A stretch of 64,000 bases of DNA from Liolophura sinensis (taxonomy: Eukaryota > Mollusca > Polyplacophora > Chitonida > Chitonidae): contig NC_088302.1 in NCBI RefSeq assembly GCF_032854445.1, forward strand, positions 930,001 through 994,000, given 5' to 3'. This document shows positions 54,214-64,000 of the stretch, piece after piece. Numbering within the stretch: the first letter of the stretch is position 1; each line of letters begins with the position of its first letter. The notes under the pieces are model-generated. The model was not told where the DNA came from. It did no database searches and saw only the letters and a program-made list of their open reading frames with translations. The position numbers and the translations under genes are program-made.

Positions 54214-57200
54214 CTGAAACAAAAACAAGAAAAAAATCAACTATTTAACTTCATCACAGACACATATCTCTTTATTTTCATTTCTTGTAAAGAAAAATGT
54301 AAATTTGAAGGATATATAATATTGTATTCTGCGTATCGATGACACTAACACAAGGTTTTATTGTCAATGATACAAAGAAGGGGAGTAACTCCTGCTCCAA
54401 GCACTTAGGCGTAGGGTATTGTAAGTGTTGGGTAGAATCATGGCCGAGAGCGAAACCAAAATGCTGGGTGCCATTCCAGGGCTAAAACCAAAATGACGGG
54501 TGCCATTCCAGGGCTAAAAAGAAAGGAACACTCACCAGTGTGTCAAACCTACATGAGCATCTACATGAGTTTACTGTTTGTATTTGATTTATTACATTTA
54601 CTTGTCATAGCTATGCAATTATTCAGAACATTCAACAATACTGTACTACAGCAGAAACACATAACAGTTTTGTCTGTGGTTATAGGAGGAGAAAACCACA
54701 CAGGGGAGCCACAGGGCCCAGAGAAAACTGTAAAAAGCAGACAGGAAACCAAACTATTCCCAGAGGAAACCCTGCAGAATACTACAAAGAGCTCAAAGGA
54801 AACTTTTCGGAGCAAACTTGAAACCACTGCTTCATCCTGCTGTGTTTAGCCAACCCTCTCATGTAACAATCGTTCTGCTGAATGTTTTAATGTGGTTAAA
54901 CACTTCTGCTGAATCTTTTAATGTGGTTAATCACTTCTGAATGTTTTTAAGAGGTTAAACACCTCTGGTGAATGTTTTAATGCGGTTAAACACTTCTGTT
55001 AAATATTTAAATATGGTAAAAACTTTTGCTGCATGTTTTACCGTGGTTAAACGCTTCAGCTGAGTGTTTTACCGTGGTTAAACGCTTCAGCTGAGTGTTT
55101 TATTGTTGTTAAACGCTTCAGCTGAGTGTTTTACTGTGGTTAAACGCTTCAGCTGAGTGTTTTACTGTGGTTAAACGCTTCAGCTGAGTGTTTTACAGTG
55201 GTTAAACGCTTCAGCTGAGTGTTTTACAGTGGTTAAACGCTTCAGCTGAGTGTTTTACTGTGGTTAAACGCTTCAGCTGAGTGTTTTACAGTGGTTAAAT
55301 GCTTCACCTCAGTATTTTACTATGGTTAAAAGCTTCAGCTGAGTGTTTTTGGACACCCTTTATATATATGTACATGCAGTACACATCAGTTTTGCATGGG
55401 ACAGAAAACTGCATTCTTACATATATGAAAAAATCTCCCAGGAGCATGCCGTAAAATAACCAGAGAGCACTACAGACAAGACCTCCAAACAACATCGCCA
55501 CGGACATATCAGCTACGCTTCTCTGCTTAATGCAGTCCAACTGAAACAGAAAATACCCCCCTTTGTCAGTCTACATCTTCAGGATCTTTGAAATACTAAT
55601 TCTGACAACCTTATAACAACAAATGAATTAATTCTTAAAGTTTGCTCGGTGGTAGTCCAGATATTCAATGGTATAGCATATAGGACAATAGTGTAATTGT
55701 TACATTTCTTAATAAGTGACAAACAACCATCTGATCAATGTCTATTCAGCTTTTCTACAATGTATATATCTGACACCTACTAAGATTCCAAATATCAAAG
55801 TTCAATCAACCATGAAACAAAAACTCTTGTGGAGAAAATAAGTCACAAGTGAGCAATATATTTTCCAACAATTTTTAGACCAATTTGTCTTCGGTTGCCA
55901 TGGCTACATAAAATTCTATAATTACTGACTGCAAAATCAGCTGACTGTTATATAAATCTGTTTCAGATATTAAGTCTGCATAATACAAATAAAGCCAATT
56001 GGGACTATGTTTACAAGGGAAGCAGAATATATTCTGATTGGCCGGTGTGAAAGATAAGCCTGTTTAGGCTATGCCTTGCCTAAGCTGAATTTTAGGTATG
56101 GTAGATATATTCAAGCGTGACACAGGAAACCGTATCTCCTGTGTAAGCAAACCAGCCTCGACTTGGTATGCCTTGGATACTTACGATTTCAAAAACAGGT
56201 GATGTAAGGAGTACTGTGGTGATGAGGCAGAGAATCAGGCCTAACTGATAGGTTACCGTTTGTGGGGACTCGACAAAGACTGTCAGGTAATAGGCCAGGC
56301 CTATCAACCAACCGGCCCCCAACATCAACTGAAACAAGGCACTTTTCTGAAAAACAAGGCAAATAATATTCCAATTACAAAGACGGCTATGAACAGAATC
56401 GACTAAAAGTCAAACAGCGTTTGTGTTCTGCAGTAAACTGGCAGAGGAATGAAGCAATCTACCACTCTAAAAACATGTTAAGTGTAAAGTATAACCCCGA
56501 GGTGAACCCCTCAAAACAGGTTTCACAAAATAAAAATATATATAATATGCCATTCTGGAAGTGTCCATGTCCCTGACTACCTGTATGAGTTGGTGGAATA
56601 ACAGCTACAGGTGGGACGCAATCCACAACTGAACAAATACATGTAGGCCTACTGACACGATTCAGTCCAAAATTGACGAAATGATCCAAAACAATCTTGG
56701 TCTGTAGCTTGTCATGTTAAATTCCGTACCAAGTGTTAAGTCTAAGCAAAGCTGTCCACAAAACACAAAAGTGGACAAAAACTGCCATAGTTTAGTGCAA
56801 AGTAAAAATTTTATCGTTATATCATTTGTAATGGTGAATTATGCTATGTATCCACAGTTTCATTTCCATTCGAAGTACTTCTTCCACAAATGGCCAGATA
56901 ACTGTTCCAAAAGGGTCAAAAGGGTACAAAAATAGCCAGAGCTTTAACATAACCTGCAACTTGTCAAGATGAAACCATGTACCAAGATTTCCTAAGATAT
57001 AATGAACAGTACCTAAAACTGGCAGAAACAATTTTGTTCATAGCAACTGATGTACTGACAGACGGTGTCTAGCCTATAACCTCCATGTGTACAATGTATT
57101 TGTAGAGATATCTTATCATTCAATATATTCCTCCCACACCTAAAGCCGGCCGCTGTCTTATAAGTGAAATAAGACACCAATGAAATAAACAAATATAATT

Positions 57201-60200
57201 CAATACAACTAAAACTACCTTTTCACAAATTTACTGTCATCAGTATCATCATATCTTCACAGCTTTACTGTTATTAATATCACCATATCTTCACGACTTT
57301 ACAGTCATCAATATCACCATATTTTTGTAGCTTTGCTGTCATCAATATCATCATATCTTCACAACTTTCATGTCATCAATATCACCATATCTTCACAACT
57401 TTACTATCATCAATATCACCACATCTTCACAAATTTACTGTCATCAATATCCCCACATTTTCAAAAGTTTGCTGTCATCAATGTCACCACACCTTCATAA
57501 TTTTACTGCCATCAACACCAGCACATCTTCTCAACTTTAATGTCATCATTATAACTACATCTTCACAACTTTTCTGTTATAATTTTTACAACCTAAATGT
57601 TACCATCAATATAACAACATTTTCAAAACCTAACTGGTATCATCGATATAACTACATCTTCACATCCTAACCTTCATCATCAATATCACCATGTCTTCAA
57701 AACCTAACTGTTATCACTAATATACCTACATGTACATGTACATCTTCACAACCTAACTATTATCATCTATATAACTACATCTTCACAACCTGACTATTAT
57801 CATCAGTATAACTACAACTTCACGGCCTACAAATTATCATCAACATCACAACATCTTCACAACCTACATATTATCATTAATATAACTACATCTTCACAAC
57901 CTACACATTATCATCAATCTAACTACACCTTCACAACTTGACTATTGTTATCAATATAACTACACCTTCACACCCTGACTTTTATCATCAATATAACTAC
58001 ATCTTCACAACCTACATATTATCATCCATATAACTACATCTTCACAACCTACATATTATCTGTCATCAATATCACCAATGTCATCTTCACAACTTTGCTG
58101 TCATCAATATCACGTCTTCACACCTTTACTGTCATCAATATCACAGTATCTTCACGACTTTACTGTCATCATTATAACTACATCTTCACAACCTGACTCT
58201 TATCATCAATATAGCTACATCTTCACAACTTACATATTATCCTCAATATATCTACATCTTCACAACATGACTATTTTTTCATCAATATAACTACATCTTT
58301 ACAACTAACTACATGTACATCTCCACAACCTAGAAACTATCATCACCATGATCAACGCCCGGGGGGAAACCAACAACCATCCGCATGTTGCTGGAAGGCA
58401 TTTACACATACGGCCGAGGAGGAAGCCAGCATGAGCTGGACTTGAACTTGACAATACAGTATCATCTATGAGATGTACCTATATTGAGAAAACCCACAAG
58501 TGACCCAATAACAGGAATGGGGTTAGAGTAAGACAAACAGTACATGGTACCACAGAACCAAACTGTGTTGTATTTACATTGTACATGCAGCTCCAGATGA
58601 ACATTCAAACCAGGTGAGGCATTGTAAATAAGTGCACATCTGGTTCAGCATCCCTGTGCAAAATACTCTAAGATGAAATGATCCTTAGGCAGAAAAGTTT
58701 TAATAAAAAAATAATTTTTACAATGGAAATTTCAACATCTGGCCGTACATACATGCTTTGTTCTCTGAAATTAGAATCTAAAACAATGACATATCAATGC
58801 TGAGGCTTACCTTTGAATGAGCCACATAGATGTATGTGAAGGAATACATGCCATTCAGAACTGTGCCCACAATGTTCAGAAACAGGATGACAGAGTTGTT
58901 TATCAAAATGCCATAGTACACTGCCATGATGTTACTGCAAAGAGAAATAGTTTTGAAACTGAGCCAGTGAAAGCTTCATAAAGGTTAGAAGGACTAGCAC
59001 ATGACAATTTTTACATGGGCTTCTGGCAACCTCCATGTTCATAACATAAGTGTTCAAACACAACAAAAGTCACAATTTTGTGACACGTTGGACTGCTGGA
59101 TGTTCTATAATCCAACATCAAGTACTTAATACATTCATATCTATTTATTAATCTGATTGGGATTTAGGTTAGGATGTTTTGTTGATATCAAGGTGGGCAT
59201 TTCAGAGATGACTAAACCCAACAAACCTAGCGACACGGGTGAACTAACTAGAGCTGAACCAGCCACAACTGAGCCAGCCAGGGCAGAACAGGCCAGAGAT
59301 GAACCAGCCATATCTCGGCAAGCCAGGACAGAACAGGCCAGGGCTGAACCAACCACAGCTGGGCCAGCCAGGACAGAACAGGCCAGAGATAAACCAGCCA
59401 CAGCTAGGCCAGCCAGGGCAGAACAGGCCAGGGCTGAACCAGCCACAGCTGGGCCAGCCAGGGTAGAACAGGCCAGAGATGAACCAACCACAGCTTTGCC
59501 AGCCAGGGCAGAACAGGCCAGGGCTGAACCAACCACAGCTGGGACAGCTAGGACAAAACATGCCAGAGATGAACCAGCCACAGCTCGGCCAGCCAGGGCA
59601 GAACAGGCCAGGGCTGAACCAACCACAGCTGGGCCAGCCAGGGCAGAACAGGCCAGAGATGAACCAGCCACAGCTGGGCCAGCCAGGGCAGAACAGGCCA
59701 GAAATGAACCAACCACAGCTCGGCCAGGCAGGGCAGAACAGGCCAGAGATGAACCAAGCACAGTGGGGCCAGCCAGGGCAGAACAGCCCAGAGATGAACC
59801 AGCCACAGCTCGGCCAGCCAGGGCAGAACAGGCCAGAAATGAACCAACCACAGCTGGGACATCCAGGGCAAAACAGGCCAGAGATGAACCAGCCACAGCT
59901 CGGCAAGCCAGGGCAGAACAGGCCAGAGATGAACCAACCACAGCTGGGCCAGCCAGGGCAGAACAGGCCAGAGATAAACCAACCACAGCTGGGCCAGCCA
60001 GGGCAAAACAGGCCAGGGCTGAACCAGCCACAGCTTGGACAGCCAAGGCAGAAGATGCCAGAGATTAACCAGCTACAGCTGGGCCAGCCAGGGCAGAACA
60101 GGCCAGAGATGAACCAGCCACAGCTGGGCCAGCCAGGGCAGAACAGGCCAGAGATGAACCAGCTACAGCTGGGCCAGCCAGGGCAGAACAGGCCAGAGAT

Positions 60201-62006
60201 GAACCAGCTACAGCTGGGCCAGCCAGGGCTGAACAGGCCAGAGATGAACCAGCCACAGCTGGGCAAGCCAGGGCAGAACAGGCCAGAGATGGACCAGCTA
60301 GAGCTAAACTAACCACAGCAGAACAAACCACAGCTGAACCAGCAACAGCTGAACCAGCCACATTTAAACCAGCTGCAACCAAACTAGCCAGAGAGTTGGA
60401 GCAGATGCAGATGAAACAGGCAGACTTGAACCAGATGCAGCTAAAACAGCCAGACCTGAACCATACGCAGCTAAAACAGCCAGACCTGAACCAGATGCAG
60501 CCAAAACACCCAAACCTGAACCAGATGCAGCCAAAACACCCAAACCTGAACCAGACGCAGCCGAAACAACCAGACCTGAACTAGACGCAGCCGAAACACC
60601 CAGACCTGAACCAGACGCAGCTAAAACAGCCAGACCTAAACCAGACACAGCCAAAACAGCCAGACCTGAACCAGACGCAGCAGAACTACCCAGACCTGAA
60701 CCAGACGCAGCTAAAACAGCCAGACCTGAACCAGACGCAGCCAAAACAGACAGACCTGAACCAGACACAGCCGAAAACAGCCAATCCTGAACCAGATGCA
60801 GCCAAAACACCCAGACCTGAACCAGACGCAGCAGAACTACCCAGACCTGAACCAGACGCAGCTGAAACAGACAGACCTGAACCAGATGCAGCCAAAACAC
60901 CCAGACCTGAACCAGACGCAGCAGAACTACCCAGACCTGAACCAGACGCAGCTGAAACACCCAGACCTGAACCAGATGCAGCCAAAACAGCCAAACCTGA
61001 ACCAGATGCAGCCAAAACAGCCAGACCTGAACCAGACGCAGCCGAAACAGCCAGACCTGAACCAGACGCAGCTGAAACAGCCAGACCTGAAGCAGACCCA
61101 GCCAAAATAGCCAGACCTGAACCAGACGCAGCTGAAACAGCCAGACCTGAACCAGATGCAGTCGAAACAGCCAGGCCTGAACCAGACGCAGCCAAAACTG
61201 CCAGGCCTGAACTCAACGCAGCCGAAACAGCCAGACCTGAACCAGACACAGCCGAAACACCCAGACCTGAACCAGATGTAGCCAAAACACCCAGGCCTGA
61301 ACCAGACCCAGCCAAAACACCCAGACCTGAACCAGATGCAGCTGAAACAGCCAGACCTGAACCAGATGCAGCCAAAACAGCCAAACCTGAACCAGACGCA
61401 GCCAAAACAGCCAGACCAGAAGCAGACCCAGCCGAAACAGCCAGACCTGAACCAGACGCAGCTGAAACAGCCAGACCTGAACCAGACCCAACCAAAATAG
61501 CCAGACCTGAACCAGACGCAGCTGAAACAGCCAGACTTGAACCAGATGTAGCCGAAACAGCCAGACCTGAACCAGGCGCAGCCAAAACTGCCAGGCCTGA
61601 ACTCCACGCAGCCGAAACACCCAGACCTGAACCAGACACAGCCGAAACACCCAGACCGGAACCAGATGCAGATGAAACAGCCAAACCTGAACCACACACA
61701 GTTAAAACAGCTAGACCTGAACCAGATGTAGCTTAATTAGCCTGACCTGCACCAGCCAGACCTGGCTTTCAGCCTTTGACTTCAAGGATTCCAAGGACTA
61801 GGGTATATTACAGCACAGGTTATTATTTCCTGACTGCCTTGTTTTTAAATTGAAATTACATATGCTCAACTTCATAAGAAGTCTTCATCACAAGTATGCT
61901 ATTCAAGTGGACCTGTTGTGAAACTTACTTGATTCCACCTAGCAGGAAGAAGTAGTACGGCACTCCTCTTGTATTACCAGTTTTATACATGTGCCAGCAT
62001 GGTGGT
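54109..62006 (-). CDS. SWEET (SLC50) sugar transporter, five exons, 5' exon not seen
   Basis: Exons 62006-61929 (A), 58934-58811 (B), 56346-56185 (C), 55540-55421 (D) and 54213-54109 (E) have GT-AG junctions and compatible phases, giving about 195 residues. SWEETs are seven-helix membrane uniporters for glucose or sucrose made of two three-helix bundles. A reads KTGNTRGVPYYFFLLGGI (helix 2), B YYGILINNSVILFLNIVG (helix 3), C QLGLILCLITTVLLTSPV (helix 5), D ALWLFYGMLLGDFFIY (helix 6), E helix 7 and the tail. The helix-2 and helix-5 prolines are present; the helix-6 proline is Ala in SVADMSVAML. Exon A starts in mid-codon, so at least one exon with helix 1 lies upstream, beyond 62110 or outside the window. 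The length fits the animal SWEET1 size of about 220. All larger introns carry minisatellites. Confidence 0.85.
54214..54869. other. SWEET intron D-E, proximal part
   Basis: 54214-54470 matches the sequence after the orphan exons in units 1 and 2. Beyond about 54470 it is specific to the full gene. The open frames at 54493-54849 and 54561-54827 have no domain. Confidence 0.45.
54870..55345. repeat. 31-bp minisatellite in SWEET intron D-E
   Basis: About 15 units of gtggttaaacgcttcagctg plus agtgttttact, nearly identical in the right half. A degenerate piece of the same family is at 36330-36620. Confidence 0.85.
55421..55540 (-). CDS. SWEET exon D
   Basis: Forty codons: LDCIKQRSVADMSVAML, then ALWLFYGMLLGDFFIY. 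Acceptor gtttcag, donor tat|gtaaga. Confidence 0.85.
55541..56184. other. SWEET intron C-D
   Basis: Non-repetitive intron; nothing else seen. Confidence 0.5.
56185..56346 (-). CDS. SWEET exon C
   Basis: Fifty-four codons, KSALFQLMLGAGWLIG to LLTSPVFEI. Acceptor ttttcag, donor atc|gtaagt. Covers helices 4 and 5. Confidence 0.85.
56347..57215. other. SWEET intron B-C, distal part
   Basis: Non-repetitive. 56349-56705 has a displaced copy at 35790-36130. No gene seen. Confidence 0.5.
57216..58330. repeat. 33-bp minisatellite in SWEET intron B-C
   Basis: About 33 units around tcatcaatatcaccacatct and tcacaactttactg. It is the source of the arrays at 12255-12545 and 28410-28890. Confidence 0.8.
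58345..58450 (-). mobile_element. SINE family A fragment
   Basis: gggaaaccaacaaccatccg and cggccgaggaggaagccagc, then atgagctggacttgaac, match the middle and B-box side of family A in minus orientation. Confidence 0.6.
58811..58934 (-). CDS. SWEET exon B
   Basis: One base plus 41 codons: NIMAVYYGILINNSVILFLN to YIYVAHSK. Acceptor ttgcag, donor aag|gtaagc. Covers helix 3. Confidence 0.85.
59244..60360. repeat. 45-bp minisatellite in SWEET intron A-B
   Basis: About 25 units of gaaccagccacagctgggcc plus agccagggcagaacaggccagagat. Open frames on both strands (for example 59157-60068 plus and 59244-60266 minus) are products of the unit length. The gene context is intronic. Confidence 0.9.
60376..61735. 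repeat. 30-bp minisatellite in SWEET intron A-B
   Basis: About 45 units of cagacctgaaccagacgcag plus ctaaaacagc. It shares short words (aaccag, acag) with the adjoining 45-bp array. Longer blocks recur, for example around 60790-60960, so there is higher-order amplification. Confidence 0.9.
61929..62006 (-). CDS. SWEET exon A (most 5' exon visible)
   Basis: PPCWHMYKTGNTRGVPYYFF, then LLGGI. Acceptor ccttctcag, donor caa|gtaagt. It begins with the last base of a codon, so it is an internal exon. Confidence 0.8.
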
Positions 62007-62109
62007 CTGAGAAGGAAAAACATCCCAATTATGTTAAAAGTTAAAAAACAAACAAAACAAACAAACAGCAGCACATGTATGTTCACATGTGAAAGTGAAA
62101 GTAGTGCCA

Positions 62110-63830
62110 TATAAATGCATACTGGTTGATGATCCTACATGTTTTATCCTGTGGTGAAATATAAATGCATACTGGTTGGTAAGGATCCAACATACTTCAT
62201 CCTGTGGTGCCATATAAATGCATACTGGTTGGTGATGATCCTACATGTTTTATCCTGTGGTGCCATATAAATGCATACTGGTTGGTAAGGATCCCATATA
62301 AATGCATACTGGTTGGTAAGGATCCTACATGTTTTATCCTGTGGTGAAACATAAATGCATACTGGTTGATAAGGATCCCATATAAATACATACTGGTTGG
62401 TAAGGATCTTACATGCTTTATCCTGTGGTGCCATATAAATGCATACTGGTTGGTGATAATCCTACATGTTTTATCCTGTGGTGAAATATAAATGCATACT
62501 GGTTGGTAATGATCCCATGTAAATGCATACTGGTTGGTAAGGATCCTACATGCTTTATCCTGTAGTGCCATATAAATGCATACTGGTTGGTGATGATCCT
62601 ACATGTTTTATCCTGTGGTGAAATATAAATGCATACTGGTTGGTAAGGATCCAACATACTTCATCCTATCGTACCATATAAATGCATACTGGTTGGTAAA
62701 AATCCTACATGCTTTATCCTGTGGTGCCATATAAATGCATACTGGTTGGTAAGGATCTTACATGCTTTATCCTGTGGGGCCATATAAATGCCTAGTGGTT
62801 GGTAAAGATCCTACATGCTTTATTCTGTGGTGCCATATAAATGCATACTGGTTGGTAAAGGTCCTACATGCTTTATCCTCTGGTGCCATATAAATGCCTA
62901 GTGGTTGGTAAGGATCCCATATAAATGCATACTGGTTGGTAAGGATCCGACATACTTCATCCTATGGTGGCATATAAATGCATACTGGTTGGTAAAGATC
63001 CTACATGCTTTATCCTGTGGTGCCATACAAATGCATACTGGTTGGTGAGGATCCTACATGCTTTATCCTGTGGTGCCATATAAATGCATCCTGGTTGGTG
63101 AGGATCCTACATGCTTTATTACCGGCCCGGATAGCACAGTTGGTAGAGCGTCCGCTTCGGGACCGGTAGATCCAGGATCAATCCTTGATCGAGTCACACC
63201 TAAGACCTTAAAAGAGGAAGTTGTAACTTCCTCGCTTGGCGTTCAGCATCAAGGGGATAGAGCAACGATGGTTGACCGGTATCAGTATAATGGCTCGGGC
63301 GGGGTGGCTTACTTGCCTTCGGTAAGTCATCTCAGTGAAGCAGCACTAAATAAAAGAGCGGTGGAAATCCGTCCTGCAACAAGGAGGCACATTACACGTA
63401 CATGCACCCTAATGATTCCTTCGTCGTCATATGACTGAAAAATTGTTGAGTACGACGTTATACCCCAAGCACTCACTCACTCACTACATGCTTTATCCTG
63501 TGGGGCCATATAAATGCATACTGCTTGGTAAGGATCCTATATGCTCTATCCTGTGGTGTCATATAAATGCCTACTGGTTTGTAAGGATCCTACATGCTTT
63601 ATCCTGTGGTGCCATACAAATGCATACTGGTTTGTAAGGATCCTATATGCTTTATCCTGCAGTGCCATATAAATGCATACTGGTTGATAAGGATCCTATA
63701 CACTTTATCCTGCGGTGCCATACAAATGCATACTGGTTGGTAAGGATCCTATACACTTTATCCTGCAGTGCCATACAAATGCATACTGGTTGGTAAGGAT
63801 CCTATAAATCCATAAGTAGAGTACACCAAC
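62110..63830. repeat. 53-bp minisatellite upstream of SWEET exon A
   Basis: About 25 units of ataaatgcatactggttggt, aaggatcctacatgctttat and cctgtggtgccat, many truncated. Interrupted by a SINE at 63120-63484. It probably lies in the next SWEET intron. Confidence 0.85.
63120..63484 (+). mobile_element. SINE family B, full length
   Basis: The tRNA-Lys-like head (gcccggatagcacagttggt, then agagcgtccgctt) is followed by a body with ctcgcttggcgttcagcatc and a terminus cgtcgtcatatgactgaaaa. It ends acgacgttataccccaagca and (actc)n. A 12-bp target duplication tacatgctttat flanks it (63108-63119 and 63485-63496) and was taken from the 53-bp repeat. This general design, with a shared 3' end, is widespread in molluscs. 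Confidence 0.85.
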
Positions 63831-64000
63831 TATACAATAGGTTTTATGTGAAATTTACACTAGGATCTATTTATATGGTTGTGTCCTGCATGGACCTGCA
63901 TGCTTTAATCAGAAATGGTAAAATACAAGAAATCTAACATGTTTTTGTGTGCCTTAATATGTAGTCTACATGTAGGTCTATACACTGGCAATTTTGTTTA
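63831..64000. other. Right edge, no gene seen
   Basis: AT-rich sequence after the 53-bp array. No SWEET first exon is visible. Confidence 0.4.

Larger units (their letters stand above)
40241..54480. repeat. Diverged partial third unit (LRR gene and flank) leading into SWEET
   Basis: 40241-40330 matches 1-80, and 40331-46430 matches about 800-6760. 46430-54480 matches about 6770-12240, with many copy-specific arrays. It is more diverged than units 1 and 2 are from each other. It lies between DNase exon 1 and the complete SWEET gene, so it is probably the ancestral arrangement. Confidence 0.8.

Noticed and set aside
54493-54849. 118-codon plus-strand frame in the SWEET intron
   Set aside because: No recognisable domain, opposite to the gene, absent from units 1 and 2, with a low-complexity second half.
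59157-61699. Ala/Glu-rich, QPGQNRPEMNQ-like and Gly/Ser-rich repeat proteins on both strands
   Set aside because: Overlapping frames of the 45- and 30-bp arrays inside the SWEET intron between exons A and B. Resemblance to structural or silk-like proteins is a composition effect.
63120-63200. Functional tRNA-Lys gene
   Set aside because: tRNA-like head of a SINE with target duplication; the B box is degenerate and the acceptor stem cannot close.

Overview
The window looks like invertebrate, most probably molluscan, nuclear DNA. It has intron-bearing genes with GT-AG junctions, AT-rich spacers, several copies of two tRNA-headed SINE families of a type common in bivalves and gastropods, and an exceptional load of minisatellites. 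I see nothing prokaryotic, no CRISPR and no virus-like element. The species cannot be named from this sequence.

Every recognisable gene is on the minus strand, and there are three gene types. (1) A single-exon leucine-rich-repeat (LRR) membrane receptor is present three times. Only the middle copy (20008-22908, 966 codons) is open throughout. The left copy (3418-6307) and right copy (43021-45971) are broken. (2) A DNase I-family endonuclease is present as dispersed exons: exon 1 at 39333-39482, exon 2 at 37850-37938, and exons 3-5 twice (34612-32151 and 16948-14690). Its 3' half is missing, and a later exon end, including the catalytic Tyr-Asp-Arg motif, survives only as a 68-bp tandem repeat. 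(3) A SWEET (SLC50) sugar transporter has five exons between 62006 and 54109; its first coding exon is not visible. Extra copies of its last exon lie at 11881-11985 and 28044-28148.

Layout: 1-17960 and 17960-35620 are two head-to-tail copies of a roughly 17.6-kb unit (LRR gene, SWEET last exon, 68-bp array, DNase exons 5-4-3, 24-bp array). 35790-37200 is a mosaic of SWEET-intron-like pieces, and 37200-39500 holds DNase exons 2 and 1. 40241-54480 is an older, more diverged partial unit (LRR gene plus flank) running into the full SWEET gene. The simplest ancestral order from left to right is DNase - LRR - SWEET, all transcribed leftward. A tandem duplication with one end in the DNase gene and the other in a SWEET intron would explain why the SWEET last exon sits downstream of truncated DNase exons.

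The most unusual feature is the minisatellites. Nearly every intron of the DNase and SWEET genes carries its own array, and in the DNase gene the arrays overlap exon-intron boundaries. The 68-bp unit contains an exon end with its GTGAGT donor. A 45-bp unit contains the exon 4 acceptor. Another 45-bp array starts at the exon 1 donor. Unit lengths divisible by three leave long reading frames open on both strands; I treat those as artefacts, not genes.
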